From: Streptomyces sp. NRRL B-3428
GTDB taxonomy: Bacteria > Actinomycetota > Actinomycetes > Streptomycetales > Streptomycetaceae
NCBI GenBank assembly: GCA_000721375.1
Contig: JOGW01000023.1
Coordinates: 51,836 to 115,835 of the forward strand
Direction: 5' to 3'
Length of the DNA: 64,000 nucleotides
The notes under the pieces were generated by a model that saw only the letters and a program-made list of their open reading frames with translations, did not search any database and was not told the origin of the DNA. The position numbers and the translations under genes were made by a program. Shown here in pieces: positions 16,998 to 28,393 of the stretch. Each line of letters begins with the position of its first letter. Position 1 is the stretch's first letter.

Positions 16998-17585
16998 ATG
17001 GTGGAGCTGGCGGTTCGGCGGCGGGTGCTCGGGCTTGTGGTGGCTGCGGGGGTTGCCGTGGTGGCCGAGACGGTCGGCTGGTGGTCCAGCCGGTCCGGTG
17101 GATTGCTCGTGGTGGCACAGGCCCTCCATCACCCACTGCTGTTCGGCCTGTCGGCCCTCGCGGCGTTGACCGCCGCTGCGGTCCTCGGCGTGCGCAATCG
17201 CGTCGTTCGGGGTCTGGTCCTGATGACGGCGGCCCTCATGACGCTCCTTGCACTCCCGTTCTTCCTCCTCGGTTCCGGGCGCGAGGTCACGATGGACAAA
17301 GCGGCGCCCCATCACTCCGACCGGCACCTCGTTGTCGAGGAAGGTGCGGCGATGATCGACCCGCTGTGGTGGGTCTACGTCGACGAAGGATCCGGGCTGA
17401 CCAAGCGACGCTGGCTGGTCGGCTACTTCAACGGTGACGTCGCCGACAACGCGCTGGTCGAGGCATCGTGGGCGGGACCCGACCGGATACGCCTGATCAC
17501 CGGAGACGAGGAGAGCAGGCAAGTCCACGTCGTCGGCCTCACCCCCGGGAGCGGGAAGCCTGAGCGCACTGTTTCGCAAGGCTAG
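16998..17585 (+). CDS. hypothetical membrane protein
   Basis: About 195 residues. The N-terminal half has three hydrophobic segments (LGLVVAAGVAVVAETVGWW, LFGLSALAALTAAAVLG, LVLMTAALMTLLALPFFLL) and the rest is a soluble domain of about 100 residues with FNGDVADNALVEASWAGPDRIRL. No family is recognised. The ATG at 16998 is preferred because of the purine-rich GGGGTGG upstream; in-frame ATGs at 16962 and 16977 are alternatives. The soluble tail probably faces outside. It abuts a protease relic directly after its stop, so its downstream context has been rearranged. Confidence 0.65.
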   Translation: MVELAVRRRVLGLVVAAGVAVVAETVGWWSSRSGGLLVVAQALHHPLLFGLSALAALTAAAVLGVRNRVVRGLVLMTAALMTLLALPFFLLGSGREVTMDKAAPHHSDRHLVVEEGAAMIDPLWWVYVDEGSGLTKRRWLVGYFNGDVADNALVEASWAGPDRIRLITGDEESRQVHVVGLTPGSGKPERTVSQG

Positions 17586-17780
17586 GAGCCGCAGGGCAAC
17601 CCCAGTGGCGCGCTGATCGACATGTACGGCGAGATCAGCGGCATCAACTCGGCGATATTCTCCCCCACCTCTGGCGCTGGATGCGGCTCATCGGCCGGCA
17701 GCGTGGGCCTGGGCTTCGCGATCCCGATCAACGACGTCAAGGCCGACCTCGACACGCTGCGCTCCGGATCCACGACCTGA
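17586..17780 (+). pseudogene. relic of an HtrA/DegQ-type serine protease
   Basis: From 17592 the frame reads QGNPSGALIDMYGEISGINSAIF and then SVGLGFAIPINDVKADLDTLRSG before a TGA at 17778. This is the end of the trypsin-like domain of secreted S1C proteases, whose motifs are GNSGGPL (catalytic Ser), GQVIGINSAI and GSIGLGFAIPI. The catalytic Ser position is Pro here, the rest of the protease and the PDZ domain are missing, and there is no start codon. It begins within a few bases of the preceding stop codon, marking a deletion endpoint. Confidence 0.78.
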
Positions 17781-18018
17781 GCCTGCGCCATGCCGGGGCC
17801 GGCAACGACCGCCGCCTCAAGGAACCTCAAGGAACGTCAAGAGCCTCAACACTCCAGGCGCCCAGCCGGGTGCCGCTGCTCTCGGCGTGCGTGGCCGATG
17901 GTTGTGACCGAAGGTGGCGTCAGCCCTGCCCACGGTGCAGGGCGACGACAGTCTGTGGTTGGCCTGATCACAGGGACAGGCAGTAGAGACCGCGGGCACA
18001 TACTCGAAGGGCTGGGAC

Positions 18019-18351
18019 ATGTCGGGACTTTCAGCAGGAGGCTGGTCATCACGCTCTCCACAGGACAGCGACGTGGCGCGGATGGCCCAGTTCGCACTCG
18101 ACCATCTCAACGCGGCCCCCTCGGCGCGCACCGCACACACAATGGGAACCGTGCTCAGCGCCGCCCACCAGGTCGTGGCCGGCAGCAACTACCGGGTGAC
18201 GTTCACCATCGACCCCGGACCCACATCCCAGACCGTCACCGCCACCGTATGGGAACAGCCCTGGCTGGACCGCATCGAAGTCACCGAGCTCACTGTCCAG
18301 ACCCCGCTTCCTGACCACACCGCCGACCTCTCAGAAGACAATCGTCACTAG
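18019..18351 (+). CDS. cystatin-like cysteine-protease inhibitor
   Basis: A 110-residue protein with the whole cystatin signature in order. There is an N-terminal glycine pair (SAGGWSSRSPQDSDV), an alpha-helix (VARMAQFALDHLNAAP), the central QVVAG loop followed by SNYRVTFTI as in stefins and plant cystatins, and a C-terminal Pro-Trp (WEQPWLD) on the second loop. These three wedge elements block papain-like proteases. No signal peptide is seen; the only ATG is at 18019, behind a GAAGGG site. Bacterial cystatins are uncommon. A protease relic lies 240 bases upstream and a secreted chitinase before that. The fold call is strong; inhibition of a protease is family knowledge, its target unknown. 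Confidence 0.82.
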   Translation: MSGLSAGGWSSRSPQDSDVARMAQFALDHLNAAPSARTAHTMGTVLSAAHQVVAGSNYRVTFTIDPGPTSQTVTATVWEQPWLDRIEVTELTVQTPLPDHTADLSEDNRH

Positions 18352-18581
18352 CCCTGCCGGCGCACCGTCCTCGGCCAGTTCAGCACGCATCTGCGGAACG
18401 ACGGGCGGGCAGTGATCGGTTTCTGGGTCCGCATTGTCGGTGGCACGGCCCCAACGCACCTGGCCATGGTGGGTAGTTACCGGGCCTCGACTCGACGCCC
18501 GACAGGACGTTTCCGCTCAAGAAGAGGACGAGCACACGGTACGTATCCACATCCGCCTGTCCCTCGAAGTAGGCCCGCGCG

Positions 18582-21599
<3,018 letters not shown>

Positions 21600-22670
21600 T
21601 CAGGCCGAGCGGCCGAGGTCCTCGCGCACGACGGCGTACTCGAAGGCGAGTCCCTGTGCGTAGCGGCCCAGTTCCTCGGCCGCCTCGTGCGCCATGCGGC
21701 CGAGCTCCCCGCCGAGCGACCCGGCGATATGCGGGGTCAGGAGCACGTTCGGCAGGTCGTACAGCGGCGAGTCGGCCGGCAGAACCTCAGGGTCCGTGAC
21801 GTCGAGAACGGCGTGGATACGGCCGCTGACGAGCTCGGCGGTGAGCGCCGCGGTGTCGATGAGTGAGCCGCGCGCGGTGTTGATGAGCGTGGCTCCGTCG
21901 CGCAGCAGCGCGAGCCGCCGCCGGTCGAACATGCGCCAGGTCTCGGGGAGTTGGGGCGCGTGGATCGAGACCACATGACTGCGGCGCACCAGCTCGTCCA
22001 GCGCCACCGCCTTCACCCCCAGCTCCTGGGCGTCCTCGCGGGTGAGGAACGGGTCCTGGACGATCACCTGGAGGTCGAACGGCCTCAGCAGCTCGATGAC
22101 GCGACGGCCCGTACGCGAGGCGCCGACGATCCCGACGGTGCGGCCGTGGTTGCCGTGGCCGGCATAGAAGGGCAGGAGCTGCGGCTCGGCCCGTCCGGCG
22201 CGGTACAGCTGGGCTGCCTGGAGCACCCTCTTGTTGGCGAACAGGATGGCGGCCAGGGTGTATTCGGCCACGGGCAGCGCGTTGGCCGCGGCGGCCGAGG
22301 AGACCGTAATGCCGCGCTGCCACACGGCCTCGGTGATGTGGTGCTTGACGCTGCCGGCCGCGTGCACCACCGCCCGCAGCCGGGGCATGTGCCGCAGCCG
22401 CTCCTCGGTGAGGGGCGGGCAGCCCCAGTGCGTGAAGAGGACTTCGGCGCGGGCGAGCGCCGCGGTGACGGCCGGGTCGGCCTGGTCGGCTGGGTCGGGG
22501 GCGCCTTCGTCGAAGAGGAGGGCGGTGTCGACCCGGGCGACCTCGCGCAGCCGGTCGAAGGCCTGCTCGGCGCACAGCGCGCTATGCGCCTGACGGCTCA
22601 TGGCGAGCACGGTGTACGGGCGGTGCGCGGGCCCGGCACCGTCCATGAGCGCACCGACCGGTGCGGCCAT
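21600..22670 (-). CDS. D-2-hydroxyacid dehydrogenase family protein
   Basis: About 356 residues from the ATG at 22670, two bases after the permease stop, so coupled to it. It has the NAD-binding motif GIVGASRTGRRVIE, the catalytic arginine in NTARGSLIDTAAL, Glu in VTDPEVLP and the His motif VLLTPHIAGSLGG. These match D-3-phosphoglycerate, glyoxylate or related 2-hydroxyacid dehydrogenases. The GxGxxG appears as GASRTG. Such dehydrogenases are often found in Streptomyces sugar-uptake operons, where they may reduce or oxidise sugar-derived acids. Its substrate is not evident. Confidence 0.87.
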   Translation of the reverse strand: MAAPVGALMDGAGPAHRPYTVLAMSRQAHSALCAEQAFDRLREVARVDTALLFDEGAPDPADQADPAVTAALARAEVLFTHWGCPPLTEERLRHMPRLRAVVHAAGSVKHHITEAVWQRGITVSSAAAANALPVAEYTLAAILFANKRVLQAAQLYRAGRAEPQLLPFYAGHGNHGRTVGIVGASRTGRRVIELLRPFDLQVIVQDPFLTREDAQELGVKAVALDELVRRSHVVSIHAPQLPETWRMFDRRRLALLRDGATLINTARGSLIDTAALTAELVSGRIHAVLDVTDPEVLPADSPLYDLPNVLLTPHIAGSLGGELGRMAHEAAEELGRYAQGLAFEYAVVREDLGRSA

Positions 22671-22672
22671 GG

Positions 22673-23581
22673 TCACTTCACCGCCCCCGAGGTCAGCCCG
22701 GACTTCCAGAAGCGCTGCAGCGAGATGAAGGCGACGATCAGCGGCACGATCGCGACGAGCGAGCCGACGATGGTGAGCGCGTAGTACTCGGGGGCCTGGT
22801 TGATCTGCAGGTTCCACATGTACAGACCCAGGTTGACCGGGTACATCGACTCGTCATTGAGCATGATCAGGGCGCCGAAGAAGTTGTTCCAGCTGCTGGT
22901 GAACGTGAACAGGAAGATGGTCACGAATCCGGGCCCCAGCATCGGCAGACCGATCCGCGCGAGGATGCCGAGCTCGCCCGCGCCGTCGACGCGGGCGGCC
23001 TCCAGGACCTCGTTCGGGATGTAGCCCTCGGAGAAGACCCGGGCGAGATAGACGCCGAACGGGTTGACCAGGAGCGGCAGCAGCAGCGCCCAGTAGGTGT
23101 TGACCAGACCGGCCTTGGAGGCGAGCAGGTACATCGGCAGCTGGACCACGGTGGCGGGCACGAGGACGCCGGCGAGGACGATCCCGAAGAGCTTTTCGCG
23201 CCCCGGGAACTCGTACTTGTCGAAGGCGTATCCGGTGGCGACCGAGATCAGGGTGGAGGCGAGTGCGCCGAACACCGAGTAGACCAGGCTGTTGCCGAGC
23301 CAGCGCAGGAAGATGCCGTCGTTCGCCGTGAACAGGTTCCGGAGATTGTCGAAGAGGTGGAACTCGCCGAAGGCGAAGCCGCCGGTGCCGAAGAGGTCGC
23401 CGTGGTTCTTGGTCGAGGCGATGACCAGCCAGGTGAGCGGCATCAGGGTGTACAGGGCGGCCAGGACGAGGAGTCCGTTGACGGCGGCCTTGGAGAAGAG
23501 GGCGCGGGAGGGCCGGCGGGGGGATGAGGGGGCGGCCGCGGCGGCCACCGGGGCTTCCTTGTCGAGGAGTTGAGTGCTCAT
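22673..23581 (-). CDS. sugar ABC transporter permease (MalG-type)
   Basis: About 302 residues from the ATG at 23581, which overlaps the stop of the first permease (ATGA). Six membrane segments are expected; the first is LLVLAALYTLMPLTWLVIAS. The cytoplasmic EAA loop reads EAARVDGAGELGILARIGLP, the docking site for an ATPase of the MsiK type, which is typically encoded elsewhere in Streptomyces, in line with no ATPase gene here. Together with the other permease and the lipoprotein it forms a CUT1 carbohydrate importer. Confidence 0.93.
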   Translation of the reverse strand: MSTQLLDKEAPVAAAAAPSSPRRPSRALFSKAAVNGLLVLAALYTLMPLTWLVIASTKNHGDLFGTGGFAFGEFHLFDNLRNLFTANDGIFLRWLGNSLVYSVFGALASTLISVATGYAFDKYEFPGREKLFGIVLAGVLVPATVVQLPMYLLASKAGLVNTYWALLLPLLVNPFGVYLARVFSEGYIPNEVLEAARVDGAGELGILARIGLPMLGPGFVTIFLFTFTSSWNNFFGALIMLNDESMYPVNLGLYMWNLQINQAPEYYALTIVGSLVAIVPLIVAFISLQRFWKSGLTSGAVK

Positions 23582-24552
23582 GACGCCTTCCACCGGTTGC
23601 CGAGCTTGGTGACGACGAAGGAGAGCAGCGCACCGAGCAGCGCGAGCAGCAGGGAGGCCGCGGCGGCGAGGCCGTAGTCGTGCTTGGTGAAGGCCGCTTC
23701 CAGGATGTACATGGTCGGCGACCACTCGGCGCCGAGCGAAGGAGCCCGCAGGGCCAGAATCTTGGGCTCGTTGAAGAGCTGGATCGCCCCGACGCAGGTG
23801 AACAGGACGGTCATGACGACCGCGGAGCGGATCATCGGGACCTTGATCCGCAGGGCCGTCCGGAACGGTCCGGCGCCGTCGACGACGGCCGCTTCCAGGA
23901 CTTCGCGGGGCACGGCCTGCAGCGCGGCGTAGAAGATGACCATGTTGTAGCCGATCCACTGCCAGGCCGCAACGTTCACAATCGAGCCCAGGGCATGGTC
24001 GGCGGAGAAGAACGACCAGGTGCCGCCGGCCGCCTCGATCCAGTCGAGCACCGGGCTCAGACCGGGGGTGTAGAGGTAGACCCAGACGGAGGCGGCGATG
24101 ATGCCCGGCACCGCGTGCGGCAGGAAGATCGCCAGCTGGAAGAAGCGGCGGGCCCGGGCGAGCGTGGAGTCGACGAGCAGGGCCAGCGCGAGCGAGATGC
24201 CGATCATCACCGGGATATACAGCGCGCAGTAGGCCGCGATGTGCGCGAAGGAAGCGCGGAAGATCGGGTCGCCGAGCGCCTCGGTGTAGTTGGCGAGCCC
24301 GGCGAACACCTCCTCCGTGCCGCCGAATCCGAGCCCTGAGGAGCGCTCCTGGAACAGGCTCATCCAGGCCGCGTACGCGATCGGTGCCGCCATGACCGCG
24401 GCGAACAGGGCGAAGAACGGGATGACGATCAGGGCCGCCGCCCTGCGCTGCTGCCGCTTGACGGGCGACAGGCGCTGTGCGGAAGGTCGGGTGTTCTTGA
24501 TGCTGGCGGTGGGCGCGGGAGGGCGCTCGGTCTTGCTGAGAGTGGCTGCCAT
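23578..24552 (-). CDS. sugar ABC transporter permease (MalF-type)
   Basis: A 324-residue inner-membrane protein with a basic cytoplasmic N-terminus, then hydrophobic segments beginning AALIVIPFFALFAAVMAAP. The EAA loop reads EAAVVDGAGPFRTALRIKVP. It starts at ATG 24552 behind a perfect AAGGAGG site and lies 106 bases downstream of the binding-protein gene, separated by a strong hairpin. Partner of the MalG-type permease. Confidence 0.93.
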   Translation of the reverse strand: MAATLSKTERPPAPTASIKNTRPSAQRLSPVKRQQRRAAALIVIPFFALFAAVMAAPIAYAAWMSLFQERSSGLGFGGTEEVFAGLANYTEALGDPIFRASFAHIAAYCALYIPVMIGISLALALLVDSTLARARRFFQLAIFLPHAVPGIIAASVWVYLYTPGLSPVLDWIEAAGGTWSFFSADHALGSIVNVAAWQWIGYNMVIFYAALQAVPREVLEAAVVDGAGPFRTALRIKVPMIRSAVVMTVLFTCVGAIQLFNEPKILALRAPSLGAEWSPTMYILEAAFTKHDYGLAAAASLLLALLGALLSFVVTKLGNRWKAS

Positions 24553-24600
24553 GGTGGCCTCCTTGGCGGGTGGTGCGCGGGCGGAGAACCCGGTTGTACG

Positions 24601-24641
24601 TTGCCGCAGGGGCGGGCCCCGTGATCCCGCCCCTGCGGCAA
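24601..24641 (-). promoter_or_regulatory. strong intercistronic hairpin between binding protein and permease genes
   Basis: A perfect 16-bp stem (TTGCCGCAGGGGCGGG at 24601-24616, complement at 24626-24641) with a 9-base loop lies 17 bases past the binding-protein stop. It has no U-run. Such hairpins after the binding-protein gene of sugar operons protect the upstream mRNA and lower permease yield, matching the need for excess binding protein. Partial termination is the alternative. Confidence 0.72.
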
Positions 24642-24658
24642 CTACCGGACCGAAAAGG

Positions 24659-25969
24659 TCACTTGGCGAGCGTGAGCCCGCGGCCCGTGATGCCCTTGTC
24701 GGCGGCCTCCTGGGCGGCCTTCAGCGCCTCGGCGAAGGTGGACTTCGCAGACTGGTCCTGCAGCGTGGTGTAGATGTCCATCTGCACCGGGCCCCAGGTC
24801 CAGCCGCCCTTGATGGTGTCGGCCTGCGCCGAGCCGAGGGCGTAGATGTCCTGACCGCCGTAGTACGAGGTGTCGAAGAGCGAGGCCGCGACCTTGCGCA
24901 TCTGCGGATTGGCCGGCAGCGCGCTGCTCGGCTTCTCCAGATCGGACAGGCGGGCCTTGACGGCGCTCTCGTCCGTGGTGACCCACTTGATGAACTCGAC
25001 CGCCGCCTCAGTGTGCTTGCTGTCCTTGAGCACGGCGTACGAGCTGCCGCCGTAGTTGCCGCTGGCCGGGGCGCCCCAGTTGGGCATCGGGGCCGCGGCC
25101 CACTTGCCCTTCAGCTTCGGCAGGGAGGTCGTCATACCGCCCGCGGACCAGGAGGCGCCGAGGAAGGCGAGGGTCTTGCCGGACTCGCGGGCCTTGGTCT
25201 CCTCGGGGCTCCAGCCGGCGAAGTTCTGCACCAGGTCGTCCTTGATCAGGCCGTCCCAGTAGTCGGCGACCTTCATCGACGAGGCGTCGTTCACACCGGT
25301 CTTCCAGGCGTCGCCCTCGGTCTTGAACCACTGGCCGCCCGCCTGCCAGGCCAGCGACGCGAACAGCGCGCCGTCGGTCTTCGGCATCGAGGCGATACGG
25401 ACGTTCTTGTCAGCCTTCTTGACCTTCTCGGCGGCGGTCTTGAACTCGTCCCAGGTCTTGGGGACTTCGATGCCGTACTTCGCGAAGAGGTCCTTGCGGT
25501 AGTAGAGGAGCTGCGGCGCCACGTCGAACGGCACCGACCAGGTCTTGCCGCCGAAGTTCACCAGGTCCTGCAGACCCTTCGGGAACTCCTTCGCAACGGT
25601 GTCCCCGGCGAACTCGGTGATGTCCACGAGACTGCCCTGCGAGGCGAACTCGGGGACCATCTGGTACTCGATCGTCGCGATGTCGGGGGCGTTGCCCGCC
25701 TTCACCGCGTTGGACAGCTTGGTGTAGCCGTCGGGCGCGGCGGGGATCTCCGAGAACTTGACCTTGATGTCCTTGTGCGTCCGGTTGAACTCGTCGACGG
25801 TCGCCTGGGCCCCCAGCGTCCAGGACCAGTACGTGAGCTCGACCGGCTTCCCGTCCGCCTTGGCGTCGGAGGAGTCGCTGTCACCGCTGCCACAGGCGGT
25901 GGCGAGCAGGCCCAGAGCGACGACGGTGGCGGTTGCGGCTATACGGAACGAACGCGAAGTACGCGACAT
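24659..25969 (-). CDS. sugar ABC transporter substrate-binding lipoprotein
   Basis: A 436-residue family-1 extracellular solute-binding protein. The signal has a lipobox, LLATACGS, so the mature protein begins at the Cys and is anchored to the outer face of the membrane. The body shows VELTYWSW, VDEFNRTHKDIKVKF, IPAAPDGYTKLSNAVKAGNAPDIATIEYQMV, typical of CUT1 oligosaccharide-binding proteins. It is the first transport gene of the operon, 155 bases downstream of its probable regulator. The ligand is likely an oligosaccharide with a beta-galactosyl unit, judging only from the GH2 gene. Confidence 0.95.
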   Translation of the reverse strand: MSRTSRSFRIAATATVVALGLLATACGSGDSDSSDAKADGKPVELTYWSWTLGAQATVDEFNRTHKDIKVKFSEIPAAPDGYTKLSNAVKAGNAPDIATIEYQMVPEFASQGSLVDITEFAGDTVAKEFPKGLQDLVNFGGKTWSVPFDVAPQLLYYRKDLFAKYGIEVPKTWDEFKTAAEKVKKADKNVRIASMPKTDGALFASLAWQAGGQWFKTEGDAWKTGVNDASSMKVADYWDGLIKDDLVQNFAGWSPEETKARESGKTLAFLGASWSAGGMTTSLPKLKGKWAAAPMPNWGAPASGNYGGSSYAVLKDSKHTEAAVEFIKWVTTDESAVKARLSDLEKPSSALPANPQMRKVAASLFDTSYYGGQDIYALGSAQADTIKGGWTWGPVQMDIYTTLQDQSAKSTFAEALKAAQEAADKGITGRGLTLAK

Positions 25970-26124
25970 GCACGGCTCCTACGAGTCCTACGAGACCTCT
26001 GAGATGAGTGAGGCGGATGCAGCACATCTTTTGCGCGCACCCGATCGAGGTCAAGAGGATTCGAGCAAGATAATCAAAACATTCTCGTAATGCTCATGTT
26101 GTTCAGGTAGCCCGTCCGAGGTGC
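25970..26124 (-). promoter_or_regulatory. promoter region of the sugar operon
   Basis: The gap between the regulator stop and the lipoprotein start is AT-richer near 26060-26110. On the minus strand a TTGACC box is followed 17 bases later by AAAGAT, a weak -35/-10 pair. An AT-rich element (GAATGTTTTGATTATC) just upstream could be the operator of the adjacent regulator. Assignment is by eye only. Confidence 0.35.
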
Positions 26125-27210
26125 TCAACGTGATCCATCGCGCGCCCCGCCGCAGGAGGAGCGCACCCTCAACTGCGGGAGCAGTTCCCGGTATTGACGC
26201 GGCGCGGGCTCCGCGGCGTCGCGGCTCTCCGCCATCCGCAGCAGCAGCAGCTCCGCCGCCGCCCGGCCCACGGCGTGCTTCGGTGGCGCGACAGCCGTCA
26301 GCGGCGTATCGGACAGGCCCGCGACCTCGTCGTCGAAGGCGATGACGGCCAGATCCTCGGGTACACGGATCCCCTGCGCCCTGAGCCGGGGCACCAGCAC
26401 CACCGCATCCTCGTCGCTGTGCACGAGAGCAGCGGTGACCTGCTTGTTCTCGACCGCGTCGACGAGGTACGAGGCCATCGCCTCGTACTCCTCGGGAGCG
26501 CGCAGCGCGGGCGAATCGGGCACCGGGTCGAGTCCGAGGGACTCGACCGCCGCCAGGAATCCGGCGGTCAGATGGGTCGCGTGCGGCCCCACCTGAAGCA
26601 CCGCTGCCACCCGCCGATGGCCGAGCGAGGCGAAGTGCGCCACGGCACGCCCCGCCCCGTAGGCCCGGTCCGTACGCACCCGGTCGAGCTCGGCCGCCGG
26701 ATGGCCGGGCGGCGCCGAACGCTCGATCAGCACCGTCGGGACACCGCACTCCTGCAGCCACTTCCCCTGCTCGCCGACGGGCGCACCGGCCAGCCAGCTC
26801 GGCGCCACGATCAGACCGCCCGCCCCGCCGGCCAGCAGATGCTCAGCCTGCACGGCGTCCTCGGTGTCCACGTAAGCCGACATCCCCAGAATGATCCGGC
26901 CACCGTGCTCCTCCACGACCTCGCGGACACCGCGCACGATGTCCGTGAAGATCGATCCCGTGGTCGGCACGATCACCCCGATCACCGGGGCCTCGGGGGT
27001 GCCATCCGGCTCCTCGCCCTGACCGGCCGGCCAAATCACCGCACCGTGCAGCCGCTCCAGGCGGCCCTGCACCACGAGAGCGTCCACATCCCGGCGCAGG
27101 GTCACCGCGGACATATCCAGCGCGACGGCGAGTTCCGCGATCCGGATGCTGCCGCGCTCCCGGACCAGTTCGAGTACCCGCTCATGACGCTGCTCGACAT
27201 GCGCTCGCAT
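26125..27210 (-). CDS. transcriptional regulator: DeoR-type HTH fused to LacI-type sensor
   Basis: About 361 residues from the ATG at 27210, chosen for its AGGGGG ribosome site; the longer open frame upstream runs through non-coding DNA. Residues 1-60 are a DeoR-type winged helix (RHERVLELVRERGSIRIAELAVALDMSAVTLRRDVDAL). From residue 75 a LacI/GalR periplasmic-binding-like sensor begins (VIGVIVPTTGSIFTDIVRGVREVVEEHG), ending with FDDEVAGLSDTPLTAVAPPK. This chimera is common in Streptomyces sugar operons. It probably represses the binding-protein-to-beta-galactosidase operon until an inducing sugar binds. Confidence 0.92.
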   Translation of the reverse strand: MRAHVEQRHERVLELVRERGSIRIAELAVALDMSAVTLRRDVDALVVQGRLERLHGAVIWPAGQGEEPDGTPEAPVIGVIVPTTGSIFTDIVRGVREVVEEHGGRIILGMSAYVDTEDAVQAEHLLAGGAGGLIVAPSWLAGAPVGEQGKWLQECGVPTVLIERSAPPGHPAAELDRVRTDRAYGAGRAVAHFASLGHRRVAAVLQVGPHATHLTAGFLAAVESLGLDPVPDSPALRAPEEYEAMASYLVDAVENKQVTAALVHSDEDAVVLVPRLRAQGIRVPEDLAVIAFDDEVAGLSDTPLTAVAPPKHAVGRAAAELLLLRMAESRDAAEPAPRQYRELLPQLRVRSSCGGARDGSR

Positions 27211-27490
27211 GATTCCCCCTGTGGGACGGATGGACGGGTGCGCAGGACAGGCTGCGCACATCTTGGCAGGGCGTCCTGCGCAGATCCTGAACGGGCAGTC
27301 ACTATATCGATCAGTTGTTGTCAATACGATCAGGAACGGTGACCGAAGGCCATCGGGGATGGTGGATCTGTGTCCCTCCTCGTGAGGGCAACCGGCGGCG
27401 GCGCTGGTCAGCGGGGGGAGCGGGAGCGGGAGCGGGGGGGATTGTCGGAGCGCGTTCGGCGGCCTGCTCGGTTCGAGAAGGGATCGCGTC

Positions 27491-28168
27491 ATGACGGACG
27501 CTGCGTCCTCACTGCAGTACGACACCCTGCGTCTGCGTCGGCCGGGGCTGACCCGTGATCTGCCGCCTGGTGCGGCGGATCTGCAGTGGGTGTCCAACAC
27601 GTCGACGCTGGTCTTCGGCGAGCGTGACGCGGTCCTGGTCGGCACCTTCCTCACCATCGAGCAGAACCAGCAGCTCGTGGAGTGGGTGAAGGCCCACGAT
27701 CGCAACCTGGCCTACGTGTTCATCACCCACGGCCACGGTGACCACGCGTTCGGCGTCAAGCAGCTTCTGGAAGCCTTCCCCGAGGCCAGGCCGGTCGCCG
27801 CCGCGGTGGCTGTGGCCAAATCGAGGAGTGAAGGCACGGCGCCGTTCATCGACTCCTTCTGGGCGGCGCGTTTCCCCGGGCAGGTGCCGCAACCACAGGT
27901 CTTCCCCCAGGCCCTCGACGGCGACACGTTCACCATCCTCGCCGCACTCGACCCCGTCCATGTCGTCGCGGGGCACAAGAACCCCGACCTACCCGACGAT
28001 CCCCAGATCCTCGCTCAAACCAAGCGGTACTTCGCCGACTTCAACCGGCTCGACGCCGAGACCACGACCCATACCGAGCTGTACGAGGCGATGCTCGCGC
28101 TGTACCCCGAGCGGGCCAACCCCGGGCCCCTGTGGGGCGGTGCGAAGAGGGCCAAAGGCGTGAGCTGA
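27491..28168 (+). CDS. MBL-fold hydrolase with internal in-frame deletion
   Basis: A 225-residue metallo-beta-lactamase-fold protein, starting at ATG 27491 behind an AAGGGA site. The first metal motif is intact (FITHGHGDHAFG). The C-terminal family blocks HVVAGHKNPDLPDDPQIL and ELYEAMLALYPERANPG are present. Between DGDTFTI and LAALDP about 50-60 residues of the family's usual central part seem to be missing. That part normally supplies the second-shell His and the bridging GD aspartate. The frame is kept, so a shortened, probably inactive protein would be made. Family call is good; the deletion is inferred from expected length. Confidence 0.72.
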   Translation: MTDAASSLQYDTLRLRRPGLTRDLPPGAADLQWVSNTSTLVFGERDAVLVGTFLTIEQNQQLVEWVKAHDRNLAYVFITHGHGDHAFGVKQLLEAFPEARPVAAAVAVAKSRSEGTAPFIDSFWAARFPGQVPQPQVFPQALDGDTFTILAALDPVHVVAGHKNPDLPDDPQILAQTKRYFADFNRLDAETTTHTELYEAMLALYPERANPGPLWGGAKRAKGVS

Positions 28169-28393
28169 CCAGGCTGCCGGGCAGTAGCCGCCGGCCCGAG
28201 AACCTGCCTTGGCAGCTACGGAGATTAGCCGGGTTCTGAGTGAAGTGGGCGCGGGTTCCTTGTAGTTCGGCCCGCTGGGGGTGACCTGGCGGCAGTTCGT
28301 GTGCCGCACCGGGCCGTGCTGGTACGGACTGGCGCGAGCAGCCGCATCCAGCGGGATGGCTGTCCGGAGCGGTCGAGTCGCGGGAGGGGAGTC

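Noticed and set aside
16815..17579. 254-residue minus-strand frame
   Set aside because: No family motif and a charged, repetitive composition; it is antisense to the membrane protein whose hydrophobic segments are clearly coding.
24290..26002. 570-residue plus-strand frame
   Set aside because: Antisense shadow of the sugar-binding lipoprotein gene.
26763..27705. Extended start of the regulator to 27705
   Set aside because: The extra 165 residues have no similarity to anything and would cover a promoter region; ATG 27210 has a good ribosome site and begins the HTH domain.
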